From the NCBI GenBank assembly GCA_027625915.1, contig JANTQA010000072.1, positions 2,666,001 to 2,730,000 on the forward strand: a DNA stretch of 64,000 nucleotides. Reading direction: 5' to 3'. Shown piece after piece: positions 46,426 to 57,600 of this stretch. Below the pieces are notes generated by a model. That model did no database searches. It saw only the letters and a program-made list of their open reading frames with translations, and was not told where the DNA came from. Every line of letters begins with the position of its first letter. Positions within the stretch are counted from its first letter, which is position 1. The DNA comes from Anaeramoeba flamelloides (Eukaryota > Metamonada > Anaeramoebidae). Made by a program: the position numbers and the translations under genes.

Positions 46426-47742
46426 ATGAGCAAAGAGATTAGATGCTCGAATAAATATTGCAGAACAACTGACACACCAATTTGGCGAAAAATTGGCAAC
46501 AAACAGTATTGCAATGCGTGTGGAATGTATTCTAAGAGACACAATGGGCAAGATCGCCCGCCTGACCAAATTCACAACAAAAACGAGAAGGTCATAAGAA
46601 GAATTATAACAATTAAACGCCCGCAGAAATACTTCAAACACTCGACGAAAAGAAGGGAATTTTACAACCCAACAAAAACGACACACACTATTGTCAACTT
46701 TAAAAACTCTACCGAAAAGAAAAAAAATTTAAACAGTCATTCAGTATCACCAAAAATGATTGAAGAAAAAAAAGAACAAAAACCAGAAAAAGAAAAAAAA
46801 AAGGAAAAACAAAAACAAAAACAAAAAGAGAAAGAAAAAGAAAAAGTAAAAGTCAAAGTAAAAGAAAAGGAAATCAAGACAAAACGAGAAATTGAGTATT
46901 CTGATGACTCTTATGAACCCTCAACATCGTACAGTGAAGACGAGAGTATGGAAAGGTTCTCGAGTCAGCTGAATACTGACCGAGAAATGTCTCGAGACAA
47001 TTTTGCAAATTATAATTTAAGAAATAAAAAAAAATTAAATTCAAAATGGGGAACAAAAATAAAAAATAACCCAAATTACAAGAGTGAACCCCTTGAATGT
47101 AACAAGGGTACCGAAACAGAAAGCAATTTGATTCACATTGAATGCGATCAAGAAAATAAAAATTTTGAAAAAAATCAGAACAGTTTTGGGTTTGGCATTT
47201 CGAAAAGTGATAATGAAATTGACGAAATGAGCGAAATGAACGAAACAAACGAAATACATGATAGGCAAAGCATGGACCTGTCAACAACAATGGACAGCAC
47301 AAGCTTCTCGATCTTTGATAGCAACACTTCCTTGATGACAACCTCAGATTCGACAACATCGATCGAGAATGAGATTCCAAAAGACTTTTTACATTTTGCC
47401 TCACGGACCAAAAAATTGCAGAAGAAGCCACCACCAAAGCAAATTATTTATGAAACAGAGAACAAGTCGGTGAACTTTAAAAGGGGCGAGTGCGTCGCAA
47501 TTAGCCCAGACAAACGCCAAGAAATATTTGCAATTATTCGCGGCTTTTACAAATCCACAAAATCAAATAAGGTTTATATCAAAGTGAGGTGGCTGTTACC
47601 AAAAATCCATCCCTTCCATCCTGACTGGCGTCTCTTGAACACAAAGCAATTAACGAAATTCGATTTCAGGTTGGGCAATTTTGAGCCGATTTATCAGCCA
47701 GTTAGTTGTGTAACTCGGAAGTTAGGTTTTTCAATTCTCTGA
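46426..47742 (+). CDS. GATA zinc-finger protein with C-terminal BAH-like domain
   Basis: Probable nuclear chromatin or transcription factor. Intronless, 438 residues. The N-terminal GATA-type finger is C7-x4-C12-x16-C29-x2-C32 (TTDTPIWRK, YCNACGMYSKRH); the usual spacing is C-x2-C-x17/18-C-x2-C, so the first knuckle has two extra residues. Residues 45-160 are basic and KEK/KQK-rich; 160-340 are acidic, Ser/Thr/Asp-rich and likely disordered. The last 90 residues (KRGECVAISPD, IIRGFYKST, VYIKVRWLLPK, then RLLNTKQ) resemble a BAH domain, with the VRW strand as hallmark. GATA and BAH also occur together in the MTA family of NuRD proteins, but in the opposite order and with ELM2/SANT between them, so this is not an MTA orthologue. 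Finger call strong, BAH call moderate. A T(14) tract lies upstream of the ATG. Confidence 0.88.
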   Translation: MSKEIRCSNKYCRTTDTPIWRKIGNKQYCNACGMYSKRHNGQDRPPDQIHNKNEKVIRRIITIKRPQKYFKHSTKRREFYNPTKTTHTIVNFKNSTEKKKNLNSHSVSPKMIEEKKEQKPEKEKKKEKQKQKQKEKEKEKVKVKVKEKEIKTKREIEYSDDSYEPSTSYSEDESMERFSSQLNTDREMSRDNFANYNLRNKKKLNSKWGTKIKNNPNYKSEPLECNKGTETESNLIHIECDQENKNFEKNQNSFGFGISKSDNEIDEMSEMNETNEIHDRQSMDLSTTMDSTSFSIFDSNTSLMTTSDSTTSIENEIPKDFLHFASRTKKLQKKPPPKQIIYETENKSVNFKRGECVAISPDKRQEIFAIIRGFYKSTKSNKVYIKVRWLLPKIHPFHPDWRLLNTKQLTKFDFRLGNFEPIYQPVSCVTRKLGFSIL

Positions 47743-47781
47743 GGCGTTGATTGGAGAAGTTATTGTATTTCTTTGTTTTTG

Positions 47782-47813
<32 letters not shown>

Positions 47814-50500
47814 TATTCCAAGAATTGTTTTGTAAACTATCAACAAAACAGTTTCGTTCTTGGTTGAGTATTGTTTTGTAAACCATTATTTTGTACTTTT
47901 TGAAAATTACCAATGCGAAAAAAAAAAAAGGGATGTGGTAATCAACAGATCAATAATTTTAATGATATGAAAGATTCAAATTATTATTGTTATAATTATG
48001 ATTCAATTTACACTGGGTTTGAAAGCCAACAACTATTGGAAAAAGAAATTGTTAACTATTTTTGAGAGATAAATGTAGTTTGTTACATGGCTACAATGCA
48101 TTCAGAAATGGTTTTTCTATTGATTATTTTTCTTTTCTGTTCGACTATCGTATAAGTTGGCATTGATCATTAATTCAATTGAAAATACCACATTATTATT
48201 GCAATGAATTTACTATTTCTGAAAACAAAATTAACTCCATTTCAAATATTCTTATTTATTTAATTTTTTTTCAAAAAATAATTCTTTGAGAAAAAAATTT
48301 TTTCTTTCAAATTTAATTTAGCCATTGCTATCTCAAGTTAATTTAATTATTTCAATATTTTTAAATAATTTGCAAATATTATATACTTGATATAATATTA
48401 TCTATATAATGATTGTAATAATAAATATTAGAATATATTTATTATCAATTAACAATAGTCATTATAAAAAAGTTTTTAATTGATTTTCTTTTAAAAAAAT
48501 ATTCAGCCTTTTGAACAAGAAAATGTTTATTGTATTTCTTATTTCTACTTTCCTTTGTTTTTTTTTTTTTTGTTTTATTTTTAATAATTATGTTTTAATT
48601 TTTATATTTTTTTCTTTTCATTACATTTTTGGGTATATTTAGGTTAAAAAATATTAATATAATAAAATAAAAATAATAATATTAATAATAAAATTATTTA
48701 ACCTACATCCATTTAATCACTTTGAAATATTTTCAATTGATAAATTAATAAAATATACCAATAAAATTCAATTATGTTAAGATAATAAATTTTCTGTTAG
48801 TTTTTTTCTTTTTTATTTTTTGTTTATTATTTTTTACTTTTTTGTTTTGATTATTCAATATAAAGAATTAAAGTCCTTCCAGACGGTTGATAAAAATTTT
48901 TAGGGCATAGAAATTATTTATTTATTAGAAATTTGTCTTTTATTAAATAGGAAATTCAATTGATCTCATATTTTACAATCTAATTTTCATTTCTGTTGCA
49001 TCATGTGTTAAATTTTTTTTTTGGTAAGAAGTAAATATACAATTTGAATTCGAAAAGAAAAAAAAATTGAAAGTATTTATTGTTCATTACTTTTAAATTT
49101 ATAAACTTGGGATTTTTACAACTTTTGAAAATGAATATTTGAATAAATATAATTTTTTTTTATGAATTTATTAGGCGATTTGAAAAAAACAAACAAATAA
49201 AAAAAAAATTTTTTTTTTCTCCCATGATTTAGTTTGATGTTTAACGTTCCCTTTTAGTATTATTTTAATGTTTAGAACATAAAATAATTTTTTTTTAAAG
49301 TAGAAAATCAATTATTAGGTTTTATAATTTTTCACAGTAAGATTGGAAAGGTTTGATTTATTTATAAAACTTGTTAAATATCCACTACAAATCATTAGTT
49401 TTCTGTGTCTGGTTTATACAGTATTATGTGGTTTTATTATTTCAAGTTTTTATTAGAGTATCAAAAAATTTTTTTAAAACTGAAACTAATATACCTTTAA
49501 AATTTGGGGAATTTTATCAGATATTTTATAACATTCTAAAAGCTTAGGAACAGGTTAATTTGATCAATGTTTTGATTTTTATTTAACTTTCTTTAAAAAT
49601 ATTTCAATCGGGATGATTAATTGTAGTAATTGTATATTTTTTTTTTAATTTTCATTTCCCAATAAGATAATTTCTGTCAAGTAAATTTTATTTATTTGTT
49701 TATAAATAAGTTCAAAGGGTATAAATTTAAAATAAAATGAATTTTTTTTGAAAGGAAATTTGATTTGAAAGTTGTATTTGAACGAGAAAACTTAAATTGG
49801 TGATAAATAGGTTCAATTGGTATAATTTTAAGTGGTAGACTTTCAAGAAAATTGAAGGCATAAAGAAATACAAATTATAGAACAAAATTCGGTTTCTAGT
49901 ATTATACACTATTTAATAAAAAAATCCAGAAAAATGTACCATTATTGGGAATTTTTTGCGTACCTAAAATTTTGTTGTAAAGTAGTGTTTTAAAAATGAT
50001 CAGTGTATATTTACATCTGAAAGGGTTTAAAAAAAATGAAATTTGATGGTAATTAACATTTTCATTAAGTTTTATATAGTTGTAAAAGAATATTAATAAG
50101 GAAATAAGAAATCTTGGTATGTTTTTTTGTAGTTAGGATTTAATACTTTTTAAAAAATATATACTTGAACAATAAAAATAATATTTAAATTTTTTAATTT
50201 ATACAATTAAATCAGCAACAGAAAATAAATAATAATAAGAAATTGTTTAATTACCAAGTTTTATTATTCTTCAACACAGTTAAATTAAACTAAAATAGAA
50301 ATAACAAGAAAAAAAAAGCATCAAGTAAGTTTTAATTAATTATTCAAAATATACATTCATTGGTACAAAGAATAATACAAGTTAACAAAAATATTGTTAA
50401 AAATCATACTATTTAAAATGTTATTCATAAACAAGAATCAATATCTGGATTAGTTCTAATGGATAATAAAGTTATGCCCTTCCACATAAAAAATTAAAAA
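47743..50500. other. intergenic, noncoding
   Basis: 3' flank of the GATA gene, then extreme AT-rich sequence with alternating A- and T-runs. Nothing coding, no inverted repeat and no known RNA was seen. The 60-codon open frame near 49909-49727 (minus) has only composition behind it. Confidence 0.4.
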
Positions 50501-50509
50501 AAAAAAAAT

Positions 50510-51640
50510 GAAAAGAATTGGAGATACCCACTTTACAAAGTATTAGCTATATTACTTCAACAAAAATTGTATTCCAGACTAGTACTACCTGTTAGTGGAT
50601 TTTAAGTGAATCTCAAAAAAACAATATAAATCTTGACAAAATTATATAACTATAAAAAATCTCTACAGTGGCAAAAGTGAAAAGAAGTATTTGATTAAGG
50701 TTCTCTTTCGGTTCTGAGTATTTAGAGGTGTGATGATTTTGAGAAAAACAATTATTTGGAAAGTAGATCTAAGAGAGCAAAATGGGAAGTTTTAATTCTT
50801 TTAAAGTGGTTCTCAACAACAAGGAAAAAGTTGGAAAATTCTTGTGGGACTCATGCAAACTAATTTAAAAGGTTGAAAAAAATTTCTATATGTTTTCATT
50901 TTTTTTTCTTTTGATTAAATTAACTCGCTTTTTAGTTATTTTTTTAAAGGGTCGAACTAAAAGAAAAAAGAAAAAAAAACAAAAAATTTAACCATGAACA
51001 ACAAATAGAGAAAATAAAAGAAAATGAATTATAATACAAATGTGGGAAGAGATATGTACTATTGATTGAAACCTTAGTTCATTGGACTTGATTCAGAAAA
51101 TTGATATAAAAAAAAAGAAAAAGAAGAAAAAAAATTGAATTTGTAGATCAAAAAATTAAAACTTGAAGAGAAGACTGTATTGAAACCTAAACTATTTGAA
51201 GAAATATTGGAAAAAAATAAGCTCTTGGTTAATTTTTATGTTGTGTTGTGTGTATTATTCGTTTTTAAATATTGGATCTTCAAAGAGAAAATAAAAAAGA
51301 AATTCAAATATACTCAAATAACTCTTTAAACCTGTCTTCATTCGTTACCATTTGGTAAGTATTTTTTTTAAAAAGAAAACTAAAAAAGATAAATTAATCT
51401 CTTTTTATTTAATGAAAAAATAATAAAGAATTTTGATCTCCAATTTTTCGTTTTTGTTTTTTATCAAGTAAGCTGTCAGGACAAAACTTTTTATGTTTCC
51501 TTTGTTTTCATGAAATAACTTATGTTTTTTCCATAAGAAATCTTTCAGTGTGGTTTTGATATCTACACTCTTGTTAAAGCCTTCAGGGTATCAAAATATC
51601 TTCCAATATTTATTATGGTGAAAATATGAGCAATATTTCC
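50510..51640 (+). other. unresolved coding-like island (plus strand)
   Basis: Short stretches read like protein: RCDDFEKNNYLESRSKRAKW with LKWFSTTRKKLE (50728-50860), VLKPKLFEEILEKNK with a hydrophobic helix (51175-51330) and LDLQRENKKEIQIYSNNSLN (about 51275-51359), which ends in a perfect GTAAGT donor. A TTTCAG acceptor at 51551 leads to a phase-compatible segment ending in TGA. Frames overlap and breaks occur between pieces, so this may be the 3' part of a real gene plus remnants, or a decayed gene. Family unknown. Confidence 0.3.
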
Positions 51641-51711
51641 CTACAAACCATGAAATAATGGCAGATAGATTTGAATCTTTTTAAAACATTTATAAATGTA
51701 AGTTTAGGAAT

Positions 51712-51850
51712 TGGGAAGTGCCGTAGAGTGCCTATGTTTTCCAGAATTTAAATAAATCTCGAAAAATCAAAGATTTTACTCAATTCTTTTAAATTCTCGA
51801 AAAGTCTACTGCAAATATAAGGAAATAAAAAACCCTCTCTTAAATTACAA
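51712..51850. repeat. compound palindromic repeat K, copy 6 (short)
   Basis: AAGTGCCGTAGAGTGCCTAT followed by one hairpin (TCCAGAATTTAAATAAATCT with TCAATTCTTTTAAATTCTCG). It lies directly 3' of the membrane-protein gene. Confidence 0.65.
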
Positions 51851-51898
51851 AAAAAAAAAAAAGAATAATATTATAATTAAATTTACTTCATTATTTTG

Positions 51899-51929
<31 letters not shown>

Positions 51930-51985
51930 GGAATGTATAATAATCCACAAAATCCAAATTAATTATCTTTAACATGAATACACAG

Positions 51986-54900
51986 TTATAATTTTGCTCT
52001 TAAAAGGGTAGCGATCTTTTCCACTGCTAAATTTCTTACCCCGCCTCTTATACCTGATTGTAATGAGGAGGCAAATAATGTTGGTAATATTTGAGTGAAT
52101 TTAACTCGTTCTTTTTTATTTGTGCTTTTTAGTATTAATTCAACAGTGGTTGAAAGCAATCCTGCGGAAGCTCCAGAAAGAAATCCAGATTGAAAAGTGA
52201 CCATTTGTTGTTGTTGGTGGGACGATTTCCAAGAATTTAGTGTACCTAATTTATCTACAAAGTATGGCATTGATCCGTAATAAACAGGATAGTGTATCAG
52301 TGGTTTTAAAAACTGGTAATTTTCAGAAGAAAACAAGCCTCCAAATCCAGATTTTATTTCAGAATATCTTGTTTTGTCTCTTGCTGCTAGTTCTTCTTCA
52401 TCATAATTTTCATTGTCATTATCATCATCATCAGAATTTTTGGAATTGAAAAAAAACTTCCAAGGAATCATGAATCCCATTGGTATTAACACTATATTAA
52501 TAAGAAATATTCCATGGGTATTTATGAATAGGATTAAATAATATATATTAATAAAAGTTTATTTAAAATTAATTACAACAAATAATTTTATCATTAAAAT
52601 AAAAATTGGAAAATTAGAAAAAAAATTTTAAATATTAATTTAAAAATAATATTGATTTTTCTTATTTAAATATAAATCGGTTCTCACCATATAGTTTCCA
52701 AATTATTTGTTAATGTGGGTTGAATTGTTGTTTTTAAATTTTAAAAATATTGCTTCGTATATTTATTATCAAAGAAAAAGAAAATATTGAATACTCTTTT
52801 TATAAACTGTACCTGGTATATAAGTTCACATTAATGATTTGAAAGTGGATCTATTATTGTTTTTTTATTAAACTACATAAACCTTTTTTGTTATTATTTC
52901 TAAGCAATATGTAAGCAAAATATTAAATTTTGTTATACTAAGATGAAATACTGTGATTTTCCCCAAAGGAATGAACAAAAAAATTACACAATTTCCATCT
53001 AAAAAATCAAAACATTTATTATAAATAAAGTACTTTCAGAAAAGTTTGAATTTAAAATTTTTCATAATGCAATGAAAATAGCCCAATTGAAGTTTTTCAA
53101 ATATTGCCAAGATCTTTTTTGAAAATGTTTTGGTCACAGATTGTTTAAATGAGATACAAAAAAAAAATGGTTTTTATTGAATAAAGTTTTAGAAGTTCAG
53201 TAGTAAAAATATTTTTCGAATCAAAAATGTTAAGTAATTAACATATTATAATCTATTTTTCAAAAATTTTGACTCAGTTTATAATGTTATTAGAAGTTTT
53301 TTTTGGTGTTTTGTCCCATATTCTGATCAAAATAATATTATCCTATTTTCAATTTTTAGATCAAAATCATTTTTTCTTATTTAGTCAAAGATTTTTTTTC
53401 TTTTCTTTTTTTTTCTTTGATTTCTTTTCTTAATCTTTTTTTTTTAACCTTTTTTTTTTTTACTTTTTCTTTTTTTTTTGATTACTTTTTTTTTTAACAA
53501 AGCAAATTTATAGAAAATTGTATCTTTGAAAATACCTATAAATACCAAAAAAAATAAGATTATGTAACAACTTTAATGATGATATGTTGAGAATAAAAAA
53601 ATATTCTTGTTAACCTTTTTTAAGTGAAAGTTTGGTAATAAAAAAATAAATGATACTCATTTCAAAAATTATGAAACACTTTTTTTATAGTTTTTGGTTT
53701 TATTTTTTTTTAATTTTTTATATATCAGACTTTTAAATATTTGGAATGATTAAAAAGTGAATTACAAATTAGATTTAATTATTGGTTTTTCTTGGATATA
53801 AGAGAATAATTTTTTTTTTCAAATTATTATTCCACTCCACTAGTATGAAAAAATAAAATTAAAAATTTCAAGCTAGACAAAACTATTACTTCAAATATCA
53901 TTTCATCCTTATTAGTAAATAAAGTTGATTCCCAATATAGCCAACATTCCAGTTCTCAAAAATCTTGAGGCTATTGTATTTATTGTTGTTGGTAATACTA
54001 CAGTTTTTAAAAGTCTCTAGTCGAGAAAAAAAGGTATTTTTGGGTGTAAAAAATTATAAAATGAATTTGAAAATGAATTTTCCTTAAATTTAACTTTAGG
54101 AATATTTTTTGAATAGATAATAGTCAATAGTTTTGAAAACACTCTATTCATCTAAAAAAACTCAAATACAGAAAAAAAATAACTGATGACAAATATTCCG
54201 TGTTTTAGATTTTCCGGAATTTAAAAGAATCAACCAAAAAATGGATTTTGCTTGATTCTTTTAAATCCTTGAAAACCCAATGTAAGTGTCCGGCAAATGC
54301 TATCAGATGCCTAGGTTTTCTTGAGTTTTTGAAATAAACCGAAAATTTCAAAAATTTTCTGTTTATTACAAAAAGTAAAAAAAACCTAACGAAAGTGTCC
54401 GTCAAATGCCTAGCTTTTCTTGGGGTTTTCTGTTTTATTAGTAAAATCTATCGATTTTCATTAGGTTTTTTTTGCTTTTAGAAATAAACAGAAAATTTTA
54501 ATAAATTTTCGGTTTATTTCGAAAAGTAAAAAAAACCTAGAACACTTCACAAATAAACAGAAAACCCAAGAAAAGCTAATGGCGATTTTCCAAAATTCAA
54601 AAGAATTGAGAAAAATCTTTGATTTTACTCTATTCTTTTAAATTCTGGAAAACCGAACGAAAAGTATCCTAGGTTTTTTTTTACTTTTTGGAATAAACCG
54701 AAAATTTATTAAATTTTCAGTTTATTCCAAAAATTAAAAAAAAACTAACGGAAAGTGTCCTAGGTTTTTTTTACTTTTTGAAATAAACCAAAAATTTATT
54801 AAATTTTCAGTTTATTTCAGAAATTAAAAAAAACCTAACGGAAAATCAAAAAAAAACAAGATGTTTTTCAATTCATATAAAAACAAATAATTATTTAATA

Positions 54901-57184
54901 GTCACATCAATAGTTTCCCCATTTGAAAGGTATTTATCGGATTTAAAATACTTTTAAATTATAATAAAATAACCTCTTATTTTGAAGAAAAAAAATTTCT
55001 GATTTTTTACTATTAAATTGAAAAAAATCTTCATAGAAGCTGGAAAATTGGATTTTTCAACTTAAATTGTAAAATATCTTGAAAATATTTTCTGATCCAA
55101 GATCTCTTATATTAACTAACAGTGTTTATTATAAGTGAAGTTATTAAAAAGTGAAAAATTAGTAAAGGTTTAATTTTTTTTTGAAAAAAGTTTTTCAGGA
55201 TCGTGGTGAGCAATAATTTTTAAAATATAGTTTATTTACGCACTTTTTTAAATGAAAAATAATCGAAAAAAGATTGTATTTTAGATTTTTTTGTTAAGGG
55301 ATCAGTTTTATATGGAAACAACAGTGCAAGATTTTAAAATATGTTATTAGTGATACCGATTACTTAGGAATATTGTATATATGAAGTGTCAAAAAATTAT
55401 GATCTGCTAAGAAACCCAGGAAGAGAAGAAAATAATTTTCAGTGAGATCACTTCTTTTCTCAATTTTTTCTGAAAAATAAAACTATTAAATTCATTTTCT
55501 TTTCTCACAATTTATCTAGTTTTGACCCCGTTTATTGCAATTTTGATCAATATTATACTATAACAAGTATTTGTGCCCAGAATATTAATATAACGATTTT
55601 TTTTTCTTTTTTGAGATAAAACTTTTGGTTTCTCAAAAAAATTGATATATTTAACTTATTGAAAAATATTACTATTATTTTAATAATGGTGATTTTATAA
55701 TTGTTAAAGTTTTAAAGTCATTTAAAAATTTTTCCTCATAAATTGTGTTTTTATATGAATATAAAAAATTCGATTAATTCACAATATAATTTTCTTGAAG
55801 ATATATGTGAATTACATAATATTATCCTCAAAATTTAAAATCAATTTTTTTTAAGAATATGATTTAAATTGTATTAACATTTCTTTGAACATAAAACCGC
55901 AAATGAAATGCGAAATATTTGTGATCTTTTTTTGTTCTCGTCTCATATTCACTGGCTCTTCTTGTTCAAAAACGAGCAGGAATTGTATTGCTGGTGGTTG
56001 AATAATAGATGTAAAAAATTTTTCACTTCATCTTCCCTTTCTTTCTTTTTTTAAAAGCAAAGAAACCTGCAAAGAAATAGATTGTAATTTGGGATCTCAC
56101 TTTATTTGTTTGGCCCTTTTTTTGAGTTTATATATTTAGGATATGTGTAAACGTTTACTACAAATCCGAAATAAATACCAAGGATTTCAAAATTGGAAAA
56201 AGGAAATGATAAAATCAGCTGAAATTTTCTTCAATGTGAATTTCAAATACCTGTATTTTTTTGAGTGTATCCTTTTATTTGTTTGTATTGAAACGATTTG
56301 GGTTTATTTGAGATTCAAAGGTAAAGTAAGGCCCATAGAATTGAAAAAAGAGAACTGCAATGTGTTTTTGTTTTTGGATTTGAAACGAAATTTTTTGTTA
56401 CAATCATCAAATCTTGTTTCCTTAAATGTGGATGAAAAAAAAACCAATATTTTCACAAGTCAATTCTTGAATTAAAACTTTAAAGAAACCAATTAGTTTT
56501 AATTTTAATGCTGATTGATTGAACTTTTTAATAAAATTTTTTTAGTGATTTGAATACGAGTATTGAAATTTTGATTTGTTTTTTTAATGACAATTACATT
56601 TAACCACTTCATAAATTAACCTGAGTACAGATCCCTAAATTTGGAAAAGGCACTTAAGATCACCAAAACTTTAAAATTTAATAAAGTTTTCAATCATCAA
56701 AGAAAAAAGAATGCAAATAAAAATATTTGGTTAAAAAAAAAAAATAAACCAATAATTTTACGAGTTGAAATAATAAATATATAAATTTTAATTTGTTGTT
56801 TAAAACCAATTGAGTAAAAAAAAAACAAGTAAAAACAGAAAATTATGTTAAATTTTTCGACAATCACATTTAAATTATCCAAAAAAAGTTAAAAATTTTT
56901 AACTTTTTTTCTATTTTACTCAATAACAAAACAATTTTGAATGGATAAGACTGTAAGCAGAAACTAATACTATTCATTGGTTTCAAAATTTTTTTATATC
57001 CTTTGTTTACCAAACGGTAAAATTCTCAAAAAGTTGCATAAATTAACGATTTTTTCCCATAAAAGTAAAAAAATAAGAAAAAAAGTAAAAAAAAAACTAG
57101 ATGTGAACTTAATTTGGATGGAAAGAAAAAAAAACAACGAACCAAACTTAAATAATAGGATTGAACCAAACCAATCACAAACAA

Positions 57185-57226
<42 letters not shown>

Positions 57227-57600
57227 GAAAAAGGAATGTTAAAGTGAATAAATTACTTACCAGAAACAAGTGCGATTTCTGATTTTGGTATAACCTCAGG
57301 GTAGCGCTCCCACTTACTCAAAACTGGATCGTATGTTTTTGAAAGGCGTTGAATGTTTGCATGAACGATTGCCGAAGTTATTGACGAATGGATGCCAAAC
57401 GGAATGCTTCCAACTGTTTTTAAAAAGGGCTTACCAGTCAAGATATAGTCCAGGACACCACCATAAATTTCAGCAATCCCACCAGATCCTAAACCAACGA
57501 CAAGATCTTGCGAGTATTTGTTTTGTTTTAAAAATGGTTTGATTTGGGTTTGGAACTGGTAATGGATTCTATTTTTAAGTTTTTGCTTTGTCGAACTCAT
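51986..57600 (-). CDS. putative multi-pass membrane protein, two exons across a 4.8 kb intron
   Basis: Function unknown. Exon 57600-57261 begins MSSTKQKLKNRIHYQ and carries a Gly/Ala-rich segment (LVVGLGSGGIAEIYGGVLDY) plus KTVGSIPFGIHSSITSA; it ends at G|GTAAGT. Exon 52491-51986 follows TTATTAATATAG and is phase-compatible (G|TG). It continues with LIPMGFMIPWKFFF, an acidic Asp/Asn/Glu run, then FLSGASAGLLSTTVELIL and SSLQSGIRGGVRNLAV, ending RAKL. The two Gly-rich segments resemble each other, as in internally repeated carriers (Tim17-like or mitochondrial-carrier-like), but the carrier P-x-D/E-x-x-K/R signature is missing, so no family is claimed. Joined length is 281 residues. The join is inferred from phase, splice sites and the internal repeat; two separate genes remain possible. 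Confidence 0.55.
53250..53830 (+). repeat. dispersed repeat F, copy 2 (inside the membrane-protein intron)
   Basis: Partner of 4968-5604. Shared segments are TTTTTCAAAAATTTTGACTC, CCCATATTCTGATCAAAATA and a GGTAATAAAAAA..ATACTCATTT tail. Oriented opposite to the host gene's transcription, as is copy 1. Confidence 0.6.
54200..54845. repeat. compound palindromic repeat K, copy 7 (largest array)
   Basis: At least six hairpin modules in a row or nested. An outer hairpin, CCTAGCTTTTCTTGGGGTTT with AAACCCAAGAAAAGCTAATG, encloses an inner one, TAGGTTTTTTTTGCTTTTAG with AAAGTAAAAAAAACCTAGAA. The last two modules (from 54663 and from 54754) are near-identical tandem hairpins, each running from a TCCTAGG start to a CTAACGG end, which points to module duplication. 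It lies in the 4.8 kb intron of the membrane-protein gene. Confidence 0.8.
54846..57180. other. remainder of the 4.8 kb intron, noncoding
   Basis: AT-rich sequence between the hairpin array and the upstream exon. A plus-strand open frame at 56143-56475 (110 codons) starts after TATATTTAGG but shows no recognisable domain. A(42) lies at 57181-57222, next to the upstream exon's donor. Confidence 0.4.

Noticed and set aside
43880-51640. Alternative genetic code, because several coding-like stretches contain in-frame stops
   Set aside because: ARF6 (TAA), RCC1-BTB (TGA), GATA-BAH (TGA) and the RPP14-like gene (TAA) all use standard stops at the expected ends, so decay or introns explain the rest.
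56143-56475. 110-codon plus-strand frame in the membrane-protein intron
   Set aside because: Longest unassigned frame, but no recognisable domain and mostly A/T-run residues; kept only as a note.
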